Below, in pieces: positions 53,819 to 62,808 of a DNA stretch of 64,000 nt. Each line of letters begins with the position of its first letter. Positions within the stretch are counted from its first letter, which is position 1. Both the position numbers and the translations under genes were made by a program. The stretch is from NCBI RefSeq assembly GCF_019052805.1, contig NZ_JAHQRJ010000001.1, positions 3,926,986-3,990,985 of the forward strand. Direction: 5' to 3'. The DNA is from Noviherbaspirillum sp. L7-7A (GTDB taxonomy: Bacteria > Pseudomonadota > Gammaproteobacteria > Burkholderiales > Burkholderiaceae_D). The notes under the pieces are model-generated. The model saw only the letters and a list, made by a program, of their open reading frames with translations, had not been told where the DNA came from and ran no database searches.

Positions 53819-55492
53819 ATGCAACATGACATACCCCTGATCACCACCATCGTTGCCGGCCTGGTCCTGGCTTTCATCTTCGGCAGCATCACCTACCGGT
53901 TGAAGATGCCGCCGCTGGTGGGCTATCTGCTGGCTGGCATCGCGATCGGGCCTTTCACGCCGGGCTTTGTCGGCGATGTCGATCTGGCGCAGCAACTGGC
54001 GGAAATCGGGGTGATCCTGCTGATGTTTGGCGTCGGCCTGCATTTTTCGCTGAAGGACCTGCTCGCGGTGAAAGGCATTGCCATTCCGGGCGCGCTGGCG
54101 CAGATCGTCCTTGCCACGCTGATGGGCATGGGCCTGGGCTGGCTGATCGGATGGCCGCTGGGGCAGGGGCTGCTGTTTGGCCTGGCGCTGTCGGTGGCCA
54201 GCACCGTGGTGCTGCTGACGGCGTTGCAGGAACGGCGGCTGGTGGAAACCCGGCGCGGCCAGATCGCGATCGGCTGGCTGATCGTCGAGGACATCGCCAT
54301 GGTGCTGGCGCTGGTGCTGATCCCGGCGCTGTCAGGCATCCTCGGCGGCAGCGGCGAATCGCTGTCGACCAATGCGCTGCTGTGGACATTGGCCGCCACG
54401 CTGGGCAAGGTGGTCGCCTTCGTCGCCGCGATGCTGCTGATCGGGCGGCGCCTGATACCGTGGACGCTGGAGCGGGTCGCGGCCAGCGGGTCGCGTGAAT
54501 TGTTCCGACTGGCGGTGCTGGCCATTGCCCTTGGCTTTGCACTGGGCGCGGCCTATGTGTTCGGCGTGTCGTTTGCGCTGGGCGCCTTCTTTGCCGGCAT
54601 GATCCTCGGCGAATCCGACCTCAGCCATCGTGCCGCCGAAGAGTCGCTGCCACTGCGCGATGCCTTCGCGGTGCTGTTCTTCGTCTCGGTCGGCATGCTG
54701 TTCGACCCGTCCATCCTGGTGCGCGAGCCGCTGCTGGTGCTGGCAACCGTGGCCATCATCGTGGTCGGCAAGTCGCTGGCGGCGCTGGCCATCGTGCGTG
54801 CCTTCGGACATCCGGCCAGCACCGCGCTGACCATCGCCGCCAGCCTGGCCCAGATCGGCGAGTTTTCCTTCATCCTTGCCACGCTGGGCGTATCGCTGGG
54901 CCTGTTGTCGCAGACCGGGCGCGACCTGATCCTGGGCGGCGCCATCATTTCCATCCTGCTCAATCCGCTGCTGTTCGTGGTGCTGGACCGCCTGCGCAGC
55001 CGCAAGGGCAGCCCGCACGAGCAGGCACATGCGGCCGACCCGGCCGGCCCGGCCCTGCCCGACATGGCGGGACATGTGGTGCTGGTGGGTTTCGGCCGGG
55101 TCGGACACCTGGTTGCGCTGGCGCTGACCGAGCGCAACCAGCCCTTCGTGGTGATCGAGGATGACCTGTCCGTGGTGCAGGCGCTGCGCCGCGACGGCGT
55201 GCCGGCACTGTATGGCAACGCGGTTGCGCCCGGCATGATGGACCTGGCGCGGGTGACCAGCGCGCGCTGGCTGCTGCTGGCCATTCCGGACGCGCTGGAA
55301 GCGGGTCATGTGATCGCCCAGGCGAGGCAGCAGAATCCTGGCATCGACATCATCGCCCGCGCCCATTCCAATGCCGAGCGGCTGCACCTGGAAAAGCAGG
55401 GCGCCAACCAGACCATCATGGGCGAACATGAAATCGCCGCCGGCATGGCGGGTTGCGTGCTGGGCGAGGCGCTGCCGGAGACCGGCGTCTAG
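53819..55492 (+). CDS. KefB/YbaL-type monovalent cation:proton antiporter
   Basis: 557 aa. About 12 membrane segments with CPA2 motifs LLMFGVGLHFSL and LIVEDIAMVLAL, then RCK (TrkA-N) domain HVVLVGFGRVGHLVALAL. It exchanges K+ for H+ and is often gated by glutathione adducts or nucleotides; no KefF/KefG partner is next to it. Start ATG 53819; the frame extends upstream to a TTG at 53765 without support. Confidence 0.91.
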   Translation: MQHDIPLITTIVAGLVLAFIFGSITYRLKMPPLVGYLLAGIAIGPFTPGFVGDVDLAQQLAEIGVILLMFGVGLHFSLKDLLAVKGIAIPGALAQIVLATLMGMGLGWLIGWPLGQGLLFGLALSVASTVVLLTALQERRLVETRRGQIAIGWLIVEDIAMVLALVLIPALSGILGGSGESLSTNALLWTLAATLGKVVAFVAAMLLIGRRLIPWTLERVAASGSRELFRLAVLAIALGFALGAAYVFGVSFALGAFFAGMILGESDLSHRAAEESLPLRDAFAVLFFVSVGMLFDPSILVREPLLVLATVAIIVVGKSLAALAIVRAFGHPASTALTIAASLAQIGEFSFILATLGVSLGLLSQTGRDLILGGAIISILLNPLLFVVLDRLRSRKGSPHEQAHAADPAGPALPDMAGHVVLVGFGRVGHLVALALTERNQPFVVIEDDLSVVQALRRDGVPALYGNAVAPGMMDLARVTSARWLLLAIPDALEAGHVIAQARQQNPGIDIIARAHSNAERLHLEKQGANQTIMGEHEIAAGMAGCVLGEALPETGV

Positions 55493-55540
55493 GCGCCTCT
55501 CAGCCGCAAATACGAGGGCAGGGCGCAGCCACGCAGGCGC

Positions 55541-56452
55541 TCATGCCATGCCCATGTCAACATTGCCGGCAAACAGTTCCGCCACCCATTCGACGAATGC
55601 GCGCACCGTTGCCGACAGGTGCCGGCTTTGCGGATACACCACATGCAGCGGCACCGGGGCGGTGTCCCAGTCGCCCAGCACCCGCTCCAGGCGGCCGCTG
55701 CGCAAATGCTCGTTGGCCAGGAAGGACGGCAAGCGCATCACGCCCAGGCCGGCCAGGCCGGCGATCATCAGCGCCTCCGAACTGTTGACCGCGAAGCGGC
55801 CGGCATGGGTCTTGCGCAGGCTCACGCCTTCCCGGTCGAAATCCCAGGCCAGCACCTGCTTGCTCGACGACAGGATGTAATTGATGCACTGGTGCCGGGT
55901 CAGTTCATCCGGATGGCTCGGCCTGCCATGCGTCTCCAGATAGGCCGGCGTGGCGCAGGTGATGAAGTGCAGCACGCCGATGCGGCGCGCGATCAGGCTG
56001 GAGTCGGGCAGGTCGCCGCCGCGCACCGCGCAATCCACGCCTTCCTCGATCAGGTGGACCGGGCGGTCGCCGCAGCCCATTTCCATCGTGATGTCCGGGT
56101 AGCGCCGGTAAAAGTCGGGCAGGGCCGGAATGATCAGGCGCTGCCCGATGCCGCTGGGCACTTCAACCCGCAGCCGGCCGCTCGGGCTGGCATGGGTGCG
56201 CGACAGGGTGTCCTCGGTATCGCGGATATCGGCCAGGATGCGCAGGCAATGCTCGTAATAGGCCGCGCCATCGGCCGTCACATTGACCTGGCGGGTGGTG
56301 CGGTTGAGCAGCTTGACCGACAGCGCATTCTCCAGCGCCTGTATCAGGGTGGACACGGTTGCCTTGGGCATGTGCAACTGCTCGGCGGCGCGGGTAAAGC
56401 CGCCCGCATCGACCACATGTACGAACACTTCCATCGCCTGCAACTTGTCCAT
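55541..56452 (-). CDS. LysR-type transcriptional regulator
   Basis: 303 aa from ATG 56452. The winged helix-turn-helix MDKLQAMEVFVHVVDAGGFT followed by AAEQLHMPKATVSTLIQALE. The effector domain begins LRVEVPSGIGQRLIIPALPD. It resembles the CrgA/AaeR-like group. It faces the small membrane protein and hydrolase operon, with a perfect palindrome TGTTCAC-AAAT-GTGAACA (56476-56493) in the shared region. Confidence 0.92.
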   Translation of the reverse strand: MDKLQAMEVFVHVVDAGGFTRAAEQLHMPKATVSTLIQALENALSVKLLNRTTRQVNVTADGAAYYEHCLRILADIRDTEDTLSRTHASPSGRLRVEVPSGIGQRLIIPALPDFYRRYPDITMEMGCGDRPVHLIEEGVDCAVRGGDLPDSSLIARRIGVLHFITCATPAYLETHGRPSHPDELTRHQCINYILSSSKQVLAWDFDREGVSLRKTHAGRFAVNSSEALMIAGLAGLGVMRLPSFLANEHLRSGRLERVLGDWDTAPVPLHVVYPQSRHLSATVRAFVEWVAELFAGNVDMGMA

Positions 56453-56475
56453 GCGCATCCACTGTTCTTGATGAT

Positions 56476-56493
56476 TGTTCACAAATGTGAACA
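56476..56493. promoter_or_regulatory. Palindrome upstream of LysR gene, probable operator
   Basis: Perfect TGTTCAC-N4-GTGAACA. Fits a LysR or other dimer site between divergent genes. Confidence 0.6.
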
Positions 56494-56583
56494 GTCAATT
56501 CCAATTGTTAGTCTTTATCCGATGATAAATCAGTCCTATAGTTTGTGCTATGCAGCAAAATAGCCTGCTTCCGGAGTGCCATC

Positions 56584-56769
56584 ATGATGTCCGAACACGA
56601 ACCCATCGCCGCCTTGTTTGTCATTGTTGTGCTGCTTGCCAGCCTGATGCTGGCGGCCGCGCTGACCGACAATGTCCACGGCAGCCAGCAGGTACAGGCT
56701 GAATACGCCGGCTTCGATGCACTTGCCCAGCACCTGTTCGGTGGCATCAAGGATATTCCGAAGAAATGA
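56584..56769 (+). CDS. Small single-pass membrane protein
   Basis: 61 aa. ATG 56584 with GGAG 7 nt upstream. One membrane helix (about IAALFVIVVLLASLMLAAAL) followed by a soluble tail QAEYAGFDALAQHLFGG. The ATGA overlap with the next gene (56766-56769) shows coupling. I recognise no family. Confidence 0.65.
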   Translation: MMSEHEPIAALFVIVVLLASLMLAAALTDNVHGSQQVQAEYAGFDALAQHLFGGIKDIPKK

Positions 56770-57614
56770 CGGAAAGGCAACAATTGCAGTGCAGCAAAAT
56801 AGTGGTAAAGGAATTGCAGGCGCAGGGATCGCTGGGCAAGCTGCCGGCCCGGCTGTACCGCCCGGTCAATGCCGGGAAACCCGCGCCTGGCCTGATCGTC
56901 TTCTTTCATCAGGGCGGATTCGTCGGCGGCAGCCTGGATGAATGCGACGAATTCGTTCGGGCGCTGACCCTGCGCGCCGGCCTGCCGGTGCTGGCATCGA
57001 GCTACACGCTGGCCTGCCGGCAGCCATTTCCGGCCGCCGTCGAGGATGCCTACGCCGTGCTGCGCTGGGTGGCGCGACGGCCGAACTCCCTGGGCTGGAA
57101 TGGCGAGCGCCTGCTGTGCGCCGGCATCGAGGCGGGCGGCAACCTCGCCGCCGCCTCCGCGCTGATGGCGCGCGACCGCGGCGAGCCGGCGCTGGCCGGA
57201 CAGATCCTGATCATGCCCATGCTCGACCCGGGGCTCACCACCTGCTCGATGCGCGCAATGAACAGCAATCCGGACGTGGCCGGCGTGGCCGACGCCTGCG
57301 CCGCCGCCTACCGCGGCTATCTGCCGCGCGTGGCCGACCGCCTGCATCCGTATGCCTCGCCGCTGCAGTCGAGCCGGCTCAAGGGGCTGCCGCCGGCGCT
57401 GATCCTGTCGGCCGAGGAAGATCCGCTGTGCGACGAAGCCGAGCAATATGGCGCGCGCCTGATCGCCGCCGGCACCCGCACCCTGGTGCGCCGGCTGCCG
57501 CCGCTGCCGCTGCAGGACGGCGTCGCCCGTTGCAACTGCGCCCGGGAACAGACCGCACTGGAGGAAATTGCCGCCTTCATCGGCGCGCTGCGCATACCCG
57601 GCATTGGCGACTAA
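56766..57614 (+). CDS. Alpha/beta-hydrolase of HSL family lacking catalytic residues (pseudoenzyme)
   Basis: 282 aa. It follows the hormone-sensitive-lipase order: FFHQGGFVGGSLDE (usual HGGGF), then CAGIEAGGNLAAAS where family members have GDSAGG. The nucleophile Ser is Glu (E122) here. The Asp in EEDPLCDEAEQYG is kept, but the expected His near residue 251 is Asp in PLQDGVARC. So two of three triad positions are lost and no hydrolysis is expected. The gene is otherwise intact. The TAA stop begins the repeat at 57611. It probably binds rather than cleaves a lipid or ester (inference). Confidence 0.75.
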   Translation: MTERQQLQCSKIVVKELQAQGSLGKLPARLYRPVNAGKPAPGLIVFFHQGGFVGGSLDECDEFVRALTLRAGLPVLASSYTLACRQPFPAAVEDAYAVLRWVARRPNSLGWNGERLLCAGIEAGGNLAAASALMARDRGEPALAGQILIMPMLDPGLTTCSMRAMNSNPDVAGVADACAAAYRGYLPRVADRLHPYASPLQSSRLKGLPPALILSAEEDPLCDEAEQYGARLIAAGTRTLVRRLPPLPLQDGVARCNCAREQTALEEIAAFIGALRIPGIGD

Positions 57615-57639
57615 GTCACTAAGTCACTAAGTCATTAAG
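57611..57639. repeat. Tandem 8-bp repeats (CTAAGTCA) at the end of the hydrolase gene
   Basis: Three perfect copies and a degenerate fourth (TTAAG). TAA occurs at 57612, 57620, 57628 and 57636 and hits all three frames. Confidence 0.9.
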
Positions 57640-57686
57640 CCACCACGCCGAACCAACCATCACCGATTCCAGAAAGGAGACAGGCC

Positions 57687-58673
57687 ATGGCCGTCTTTTC
57701 CATCCTCGATCTCTCACCCATCGTCAGGGGCGGCGACGCCGCCGGCGCGCTCGACAACACCCGCGACCTGGCCCGGCATGCCGAACGCTGGGGCTACCAC
57801 CGCTTCTGGGTCGCCGAGCATCACAACATGAGCGGCATCGCCAGCGCCGCCACCGCGCTGGTGATCCAGCATATCGCCGCCGCCACCAGCACGATCCGGG
57901 TCGGCGCCGGCGGCATCATGCTTCCCAACCATGCGCCGCTGATCATCGCCGAGCAGTTCGGCACCCTGGCGGCCCTGTACCCGGGGCGCATCGACCTCGG
58001 CCTGGGCCGCGCGCCCGGCACCGACCAGCGCACCGCCCGCGCCCTGCGGCGCAACATGGGCGACAGCGGCGAGTCCTTCCCGCAGGACGTGCTCGAACTG
58101 CAGTCCTACTTCCGGCCGGTGCAGCCGGGCCAGGCGGTGCGCGCCGTGCCCGGCGCCGGACTGGACGTGCCGATCTGGCTGCTGGGCTCCAGCCTGTTCA
58201 GCGCCCAGCTGGCGGCCGAACTGGGCCTGCCGTTCGCCTTCGCTTCCCATTTCGCCCCGGCCTACATGCAATCGGCAATCGACATCTACCGCAGCCGCTT
58301 CAAGCCATCGGCCCAGTTGCAGAAGCCCTGCGTGGCGGTGGGCGTGAACCTCTTCGCCGCCGACGACGACGCCACCGCGCGGCGCCTGTTCACCTCGCTG
58401 CAGCAGCAGTTCCTCAACCTGGTGCGCGGCGTGCCGGGGCAGCTCAGCCCGCCGGTCGACAGCATGGACGGCCTCTGGTCGCCGGACGAGAAAAGCCATA
58501 TCGACCGTTCGCTGTCCTGCTCGGCGGTCGGTTCGCCGGACACCGTGGCGGCGCAACTGCGCGCCATCGAGGAAAGCACCGGCGCCGACGAGCTGATGCT
58601 GACCGCCCTGATGTACGACCATGCGGCCCGCCTGCATTCCTTCGAGATTGCCTCCCGGCTACGGGCGGAATGA
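57687..58673 (+). CDS. Luciferase-like (LLM) flavin-dependent monooxygenase
   Basis: 328 aa. [20 protein letters not shown], then [40 protein letters not shown] and [10 protein letters not shown] form the MsnO8-type LLM core. It binds FMN. Substrate unknown; predicted monooxygenase or reductase using reduced F/FMN. A ribosome site (AAAGGAG) lies about 10 nt before the ATG. It follows the degenerate hydrolase. Confidence 0.92.
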   Translation: MAVFSILDLSPIVRGGDAAGALDNTRDLARHAERWGYHRFWVAEHHNMSGIASAATALVIQHIAAATSTIRVGAGGIMLPNHAPLIIAEQFGTLAALYPGRIDLGLGRAPGTDQRTARALRRNMGDSGESFPQDVLELQSYFRPVQPGQAVRAVPGAGLDVPIWLLGSSLFSAQLAAELGLPFAFASHFAPAYMQSAIDIYRSRFKPSAQLQKPCVAVGVNLFAADDDATARRLFTSLQQQFLNLVRGVPGQLSPPVDSMDGLWSPDEKSHIDRSLSCSAVGSPDTVAAQLRAIEESTGADELMLTALMYDHAARLHSFEIASRLRAE

Positions 58674-58698
58674 TGCAATGCGGCGTGATCGGTTAGTA

Positions 58699-58727
58699 TT
58701 GACGGTTTCGCCGAATTCCCGTTAATC
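58699..58727 (+). promoter_or_regulatory. Promoter TTGACG-N17-TTAATC of ribA
   Basis: TTGACG at 58699-58704 and TTAATC at 58722-58727 with 17-bp spacing, 15 bp before the ATG. That makes a short leader and no room for an FMN riboswitch. Confidence 0.6.
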
Positions 58728-58742
58728 ACTCAGTCAAGCGCC

Positions 58743-59384
58743 ATGCAACTCCAACCAGATACCAGCGCGGCCAGCAACATGCCCGACACGCTGGAATACG
58801 TCACCTCCTGCGAACTGCCGATGCCGTGGGCCACTTTCACGCTGCATGCATTCGTCGAGTCGAAATCCGGCAAGGAGCATCTGGCGCTGACCCTGGGCGA
58901 CGTGGCAGACGGCAAGCCTGTGCTGGGCCGGATCCATTCCGAATGCCTGACCGGCGACGCGCTGTTCTCGCAGCGCTGCGACTGCGGCGCCCAGCTCGAA
59001 AGCGCGCTGCGCAGCATTGCCGCCGAAGGCCGCGGCGTGGTGCTCTACATGCGCCAGGAAGGGCGCGGCATCGGCCTGATCAACAAGGTCCGGGCCTACC
59101 GCCTGCAGGACGCCGGCGCCGACACCGTCGAAGCCAACCATGAGCTTGGCTTCCAGGCCGACCAGCGCAGCTACAGCCATTGCAAGCCCATGCTGGAAAA
59201 GCTGGGCATCGTCAGCCTGCGCCTGATGACCAACAACCCGCGCAAGATCGACGCCGTCACCCAATACGGCGTGGCGGTGGCGGAAAGGGTGTCGCTGATC
59301 GTCAACCGCAACCCGTTCAACCGGCGCTACCTGCAGACCAAGGCGTCCAAGCTCGGCCACCTGATCCCCGACGAGGATGTCTGA
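58743..59384 (+). CDS. ribA: GTP cyclohydrolase II
   Basis: 213 aa. It makes the first riboflavin intermediate from GTP, in the cytosol. Zinc ligands are in SECLTGDALFSQRCDCGAQL. VVLYMRQEGRGIGLINKVRAY is the substrate motif. Normal length for a stand-alone RibA (not fused to RibB). It overlaps the next gene at ATGTCTGA. Confidence 0.94.
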   Translation: MQLQPDTSAASNMPDTLEYVTSCELPMPWATFTLHAFVESKSGKEHLALTLGDVADGKPVLGRIHSECLTGDALFSQRCDCGAQLESALRSIAAEGRGVVLYMRQEGRGIGLINKVRAYRLQDAGADTVEANHELGFQADQRSYSHCKPMLEKLGIVSLRLMTNNPRKIDAVTQYGVAVAERVSLIVNRNPFNRRYLQTKASKLGHLIPDEDV

Positions 59385-59844
59385 GCGCATGAATGCCCTG
59401 AAGCACGAACTCTCGATGACGGTGCTGATGACGCCCGACATGGCCAATTTTTCCGGCAACGTGCATGGCGGCGCGATCCTGAAATATCTCGACAGCGTGG
59501 CCTATGCCTGCGCCAGCCGCTATTCAGGCAGCTATGTGGTCACGCTGTCGGTGGACCGGGTGGTGTTCCGCCAGCCCATCCATGTTGGCGAACTGGTGAC
59601 CTTCCTGGCCTCGGTGAACTACACCGGCAGCACCTCGATGGAAATCGGCATCAAGGTGGTCACCGAGAACATCCAGAAGGGGCTGGTGCGGCATACCAAC
59701 AGCTGCTATTTCACGATGGTGGCGGTGGATGAGGACCGCAATCCGGTTAAGGTGCCGCCGCTGCAGGCCGACACCGAGGAACAGAAACGGCGTTTCCTGG
59801 AAGCAGAAAAGCGCCGGGAGTATCGCAAGTCGCAGGGAAGTTAG
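59377..59844 (+). CDS. Acyl-CoA thioesterase, YciA-type hot-dog fold
   Basis: 155 aa. MTPDMANFSGNVHGGAILKYLD has the hot-dog signature with the Asn-x-His-Gly-Gly and the Asp of the active site. DEDRNPVKVPPL is a typical tail. It hydrolyses short- and medium-chain acyl-CoA. The start is ATG 59377 overlapping ribA, or ATG 59389; neither has a strong Shine-Dalgarno. Confidence 0.9.
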   Translation: MSERMNALKHELSMTVLMTPDMANFSGNVHGGAILKYLDSVAYACASRYSGSYVVTLSVDRVVFRQPIHVGELVTFLASVNYTGSTSMEIGIKVVTENIQKGLVRHTNSCYFTMVAVDEDRNPVKVPPLQADTEEQKRRFLEAEKRREYRKSQGS

Positions 59845-59863
59845 TCGAATACTCCGGAGCTGT

Positions 59864-60472
59864 TCAGGTCACTGCCCGCACCAGCTGAAGCGACGGCGAC
59901 ACCAGCTCCTGCAGCCGGTCCGTGCGGTTGCGCTCGATCGCTTCCAGCACCAGCTCGTTGATGCCGCCTACCACCGCCATCGCCATTTCCGGCTGCAGCG
60001 GCGGCTTGTTGCGCCGCGCCCGCGCCGGCACATTGATCACCTGCAGCATGAAGTCGGCCAGCGCCTGATTCACCCGGCGCCGCGCCGCCAGTCCTTCCTC
60101 TCCCAGTCCCAGTATCTCGATGAACAGGGTGCGCAGCAGCACCGGGTTCTGCCCCAGGCAGCTGAAGTAGGCGGAAATCGCGCGCTCGACCTGGGTTTCC
60201 CAGTCATGCGCCGGATCGATCGCGGTGCGCAGCACGTCCAGCGCATTGCTGCTGGCTGCCGAATAAAGCGCAATCAGGCACTGCGCCTTGGTCTTGAAAT
60301 GTTCGTAGAAGGTGCGACGCGACACGCCTGCCGCGGCCACGATGTCGGCGATGGTGGTGTCGGCATAACCCTTTTCCGCGACCGCCTGCCCCATGCCTTC
60401 CAGCAAACGCCTGCGATGGCTGTTGGCTTCCTCCGCGATGACTGGTTTTTCTTGTTTCATAAGCTGGTCCAT
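59864..60472 (-). CDS. TetR-family transcriptional regulator
   Basis: 202 aa from ATG 60472. The helix-turn-helix is ADTTIADIVAAAGVSRRTFY followed by EHFKTKAQCLIALY. The effector domain is unrecognised. ATG 60472 is preferred because the palindrome 60479-60494 lies just upstream; a longer frame from 60496 would cover it. It is divergent from the metal-dependent hydrolase. Confidence 0.9.
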   Translation of the reverse strand: MDQLMKQEKPVIAEEANSHRRRLLEGMGQAVAEKGYADTTIADIVAAAGVSRRTFYEHFKTKAQCLIALYSAASSNALDVLRTAIDPAHDWETQVERAISAYFSCLGQNPVLLRTLFIEILGLGEEGLAARRRVNQALADFMLQVINVPARARRNKPPLQPEMAMAVVGGINELVLEAIERNRTDRLQELVSPSLQLVRAVT

Positions 60473-60478
60473 GCTGCT

Positions 60479-60494
60479 GGTACTTGACAGTACC
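60479..60494. promoter_or_regulatory. Palindrome GGTACT-TGAC-AGTACC, probable TetR operator
   Basis: Perfect dyad between the divergent TetR and hydrolase genes. Its right half contains the TTGACA hexamer (60484-60489), so a bound regulator would block a promoter. Confidence 0.65.
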
Positions 60495-60575
60495 ACTGTT
60501 TGAGAACATCATTGCCGACACATCACGCATCGGCAGAAAAAGCCGTTATTGCATCCCTTTTCAAGTGAATCCGCC

Positions 60576-61394
60576 ATGACCGATCTCGTTGTCCGCCGTC
60601 TTCTCATTGACCTGGAAGCCCCGTTCGCCCGCCACTGGTGCGGCGGCGATGCCTTCAGGACGGCCTTCTTCAACGCGCTGTCCATGAGCTTTCCCATCGG
60701 TGAGCAGTTCTTCATCGATTCGGTGCGCAACGGCTACAAGGCGCTGCCTGCCGCAGAGCAGCCGAAGTATAAGGCGGAAGTGCAGGGATTCGTAGGCCAG
60801 GAAGCAACCCATCGCCGCATTCATTCCCTGTTCAACGCCCATCTGGAGCGACAGGGCCTGGTCAATGCATGGGGACCGCGCGCCGAGCGCCGCCTGAAGC
60901 TGATGGAAGGCGTGCATCCGCTGCACTGGCTGGCCATTACCGCGGCGAACGAGCATTTCACCGCGATCTTCGCCGAGTGGATGCTGGAGAACAGCGACCT
61001 GCTGGACGACGCCGAGCCACGCCTGAAGACCATGTGGCTGTGGCACAGCGCCGAAGAGTCGGAACACAAGAGCACCGCCTTTGACCTGTATCAGGCGCTG
61101 GGCGGCAATCATGAATGGCGCATCCGCTGGTTCCGCCGCGTCACCTTCATTTTCCTTGGCGACACCCTGCGTCAGACCATCAACAATCTGCGTCGCGACG
61201 GCACGCTGTGGAAGTGGGGCACCTGGAAGAGCGGCATCAGCTACCTGTTCGGCCGTCGCGGCCTGCTGCGCAACAGCTACGGCCCATGGCGCGACTATCT
61301 GCGCCGCGATTTCCATCCCAGCCAGCAGGAAAGCGAGCTGTCGCGCCGCTGGCTGGCTGACAATGCAAGCGCCTATACCGCCGTCGGCGCCTGA
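60576..61394 (+). CDS. Putative metal-dependent hydrolase (PF10118-like)
   Basis: 272 aa. MSFPIGEQFFIDSVRNG, then FVGQEATHRRIHSLFN, AANEHFTAIFAEW and WLWHSAEESEHKSTAFD carry Glu/His pairs like a diiron helix bundle. The family is annotated as predicted metal-dependent hydrolase; no reaction is proven. It is preceded by a possible TetR-controlled promoter. The start is not decided by a Shine-Dalgarno. Confidence 0.82.
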   Translation: MTDLVVRRLLIDLEAPFARHWCGGDAFRTAFFNALSMSFPIGEQFFIDSVRNGYKALPAAEQPKYKAEVQGFVGQEATHRRIHSLFNAHLERQGLVNAWGPRAERRLKLMEGVHPLHWLAITAANEHFTAIFAEWMLENSDLLDDAEPRLKTMWLWHSAEESEHKSTAFDLYQALGGNHEWRIRWFRRVTFIFLGDTLRQTINNLRRDGTLWKWGTWKSGISYLFGRRGLLRNSYGPWRDYLRRDFHPSQQESELSRRWLADNASAYTAVGA

Positions 61395-61490
61395 TAGCGG
61401 CGCCGGATCAAGCTTGCTGCCCGCGGCAGGAAGGCGCACCGGCCCGCGCCTGTAGAATGGTCCGCTCGTTACGGAGCGAGCGCTGACAGA

Positions 61491-62771
61491 ATGGAAATTG
61501 CGATAGTACTGGGCCTGGTCCTTCTCAATGGACTGTTTGCCATGTCCGAAATCGCTTTGATGACTGCCCGCAAGGCGCGGCTGCAAAAGCTGTCGGAAGC
61601 CGGTGACAACGGTGCCCAGGCCGCCATCCAGCTGGGGGACGACCCCAACAAGTTCCTCTCCACCATACAGATCGGCATCACCTCGATCAGCATCCTCAAC
61701 GGCATTGTCGGCGAAGCGACCCTGGCCGGGCCGGTGCGCGCCTGGCTGCAGGTACAGGGAATGGAAATGCCCTACGCCGGTTATGTCGCCACCGGCCTGG
61801 TCGTGGTCATCATCACCTATTTCTCCATCGTCCTGGGCGAGCTCGTGCCCAAGCGGCTGGGCCAGATATCGCCGGAACCCATTGCCCGGCGCGTTTCCCG
61901 CCCGATGAGCTGGCTGGCGACTGCCGCCAAGCCCTTCGTGCGGCTGCTTTCCGTCTCCACCGAGGGCGCATTGAGACTGATGGGCGTGCGCGACGCCGGC
62001 CGGCAGGCCATGACCGAGGAAGAACTGCATCTGATGCTCGACGAAGGCACCCAGTCCGGCATTATCGAGCGCCAGGAGCACCAGATGGTGCGCAACATCT
62101 TCCGGCTCGACGACCGCCAGGTGTCCTCCTTCATGATTCCCCGCAGCGACGTCGAATACTTCGACGTCAACCGCAGCCTGGAAGAAAACCTGCAGCGCTT
62201 CGGGCAAAGCCGCCATAGCCGCTTCCCGGTGCTGCGCGGCGGCTGGGACGATATCGTCGGCGTCGCCTGCGCGCGGGAAATGCTGGCCCAGACGCTGCGC
62301 GGCCAGCAGCCCAGCCTGCTTGACGACCTGCAGCCGCCAGTCTATGTGCCTGAAATACTCACGGGTCTGGACCTTCTGGAACAGTTCCGCAACTCGGCCG
62401 TGCAATTTGCGTTCGTGGTCGATGAATATGGCGAAGTGCAGGGCATCATCACGCCGCAGGACATCATGGAAGTCATCGCCGGCGAATTCAAGACCCAGCA
62501 TGCCGAAGACGCCTGGGCGGTGCAGCGCGAAGATGGCTCGTGGCTGCTCGACGGCCTGATTCCGATCCCGGAACTCAAAGACCTGCTCGACCTGAGCAGG
62601 GTGCCCGAGGAAGGGCGCAGTCATTACCATACCCTGAGCGGCATGGTGATGCAGTTGCTGGGCAAGCTGCCCCAGACCGGTGACTACTGCGACTGGGAAA
62701 GCTGGCGTTTCGAAATTGTCGACCTCGATGGCATGCGTATCGACAAGGTGCTCGCCATCCGCCAGGCGTAA
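61491..62771 (+). CDS. CorC/HlyC-type CNNM transporter (hemolysin family)
   Basis: 426 aa. N-terminal DUF21/CNNM membrane domain with MSEIALMTARKARLQKLSEA, then a CBS pair (SFMIPRSDVEYFDVNRSL and FVVDEYGEVQGIITPQDIM) and a C-terminal CorC/HlyC transporter-associated domain. These proteins move or sense Mg2+ or Co2+; there is no evidence for hemolysis. The first ATG is used. A hairpin-like GCTC...GAGC region lies just upstream. Confidence 0.92.
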   Translation: MEIAIVLGLVLLNGLFAMSEIALMTARKARLQKLSEAGDNGAQAAIQLGDDPNKFLSTIQIGITSISILNGIVGEATLAGPVRAWLQVQGMEMPYAGYVATGLVVVIITYFSIVLGELVPKRLGQISPEPIARRVSRPMSWLATAAKPFVRLLSVSTEGALRLMGVRDAGRQAMTEEELHLMLDEGTQSGIIERQEHQMVRNIFRLDDRQVSSFMIPRSDVEYFDVNRSLEENLQRFGQSRHSRFPVLRGGWDDIVGVACAREMLAQTLRGQQPSLLDDLQPPVYVPEILTGLDLLEQFRNSAVQFAFVVDEYGEVQGIITPQDIMEVIAGEFKTQHAEDAWAVQREDGSWLLDGLIPIPELKDLLDLSRVPEEGRSHYHTLSGMVMQLLGKLPQTGDYCDWESWRFEIVDLDGMRIDKVLAIRQA

Positions 62772-62808
62772 GACGCGACTGCCGCTGCAGCTTGAAGAAA
62801 AGGCCCGT

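Noticed and set aside
58681..58742. FMN riboswitch in front of ribA
   Set aside because: Only 15 bp separate the -10 element and ATG and no conserved RFN segments are present.
61491..62771. Hemolysin virulence factor
   Set aside because: The CorC/HlyC name is historical; domains indicate a CNNM-type ion transporter.
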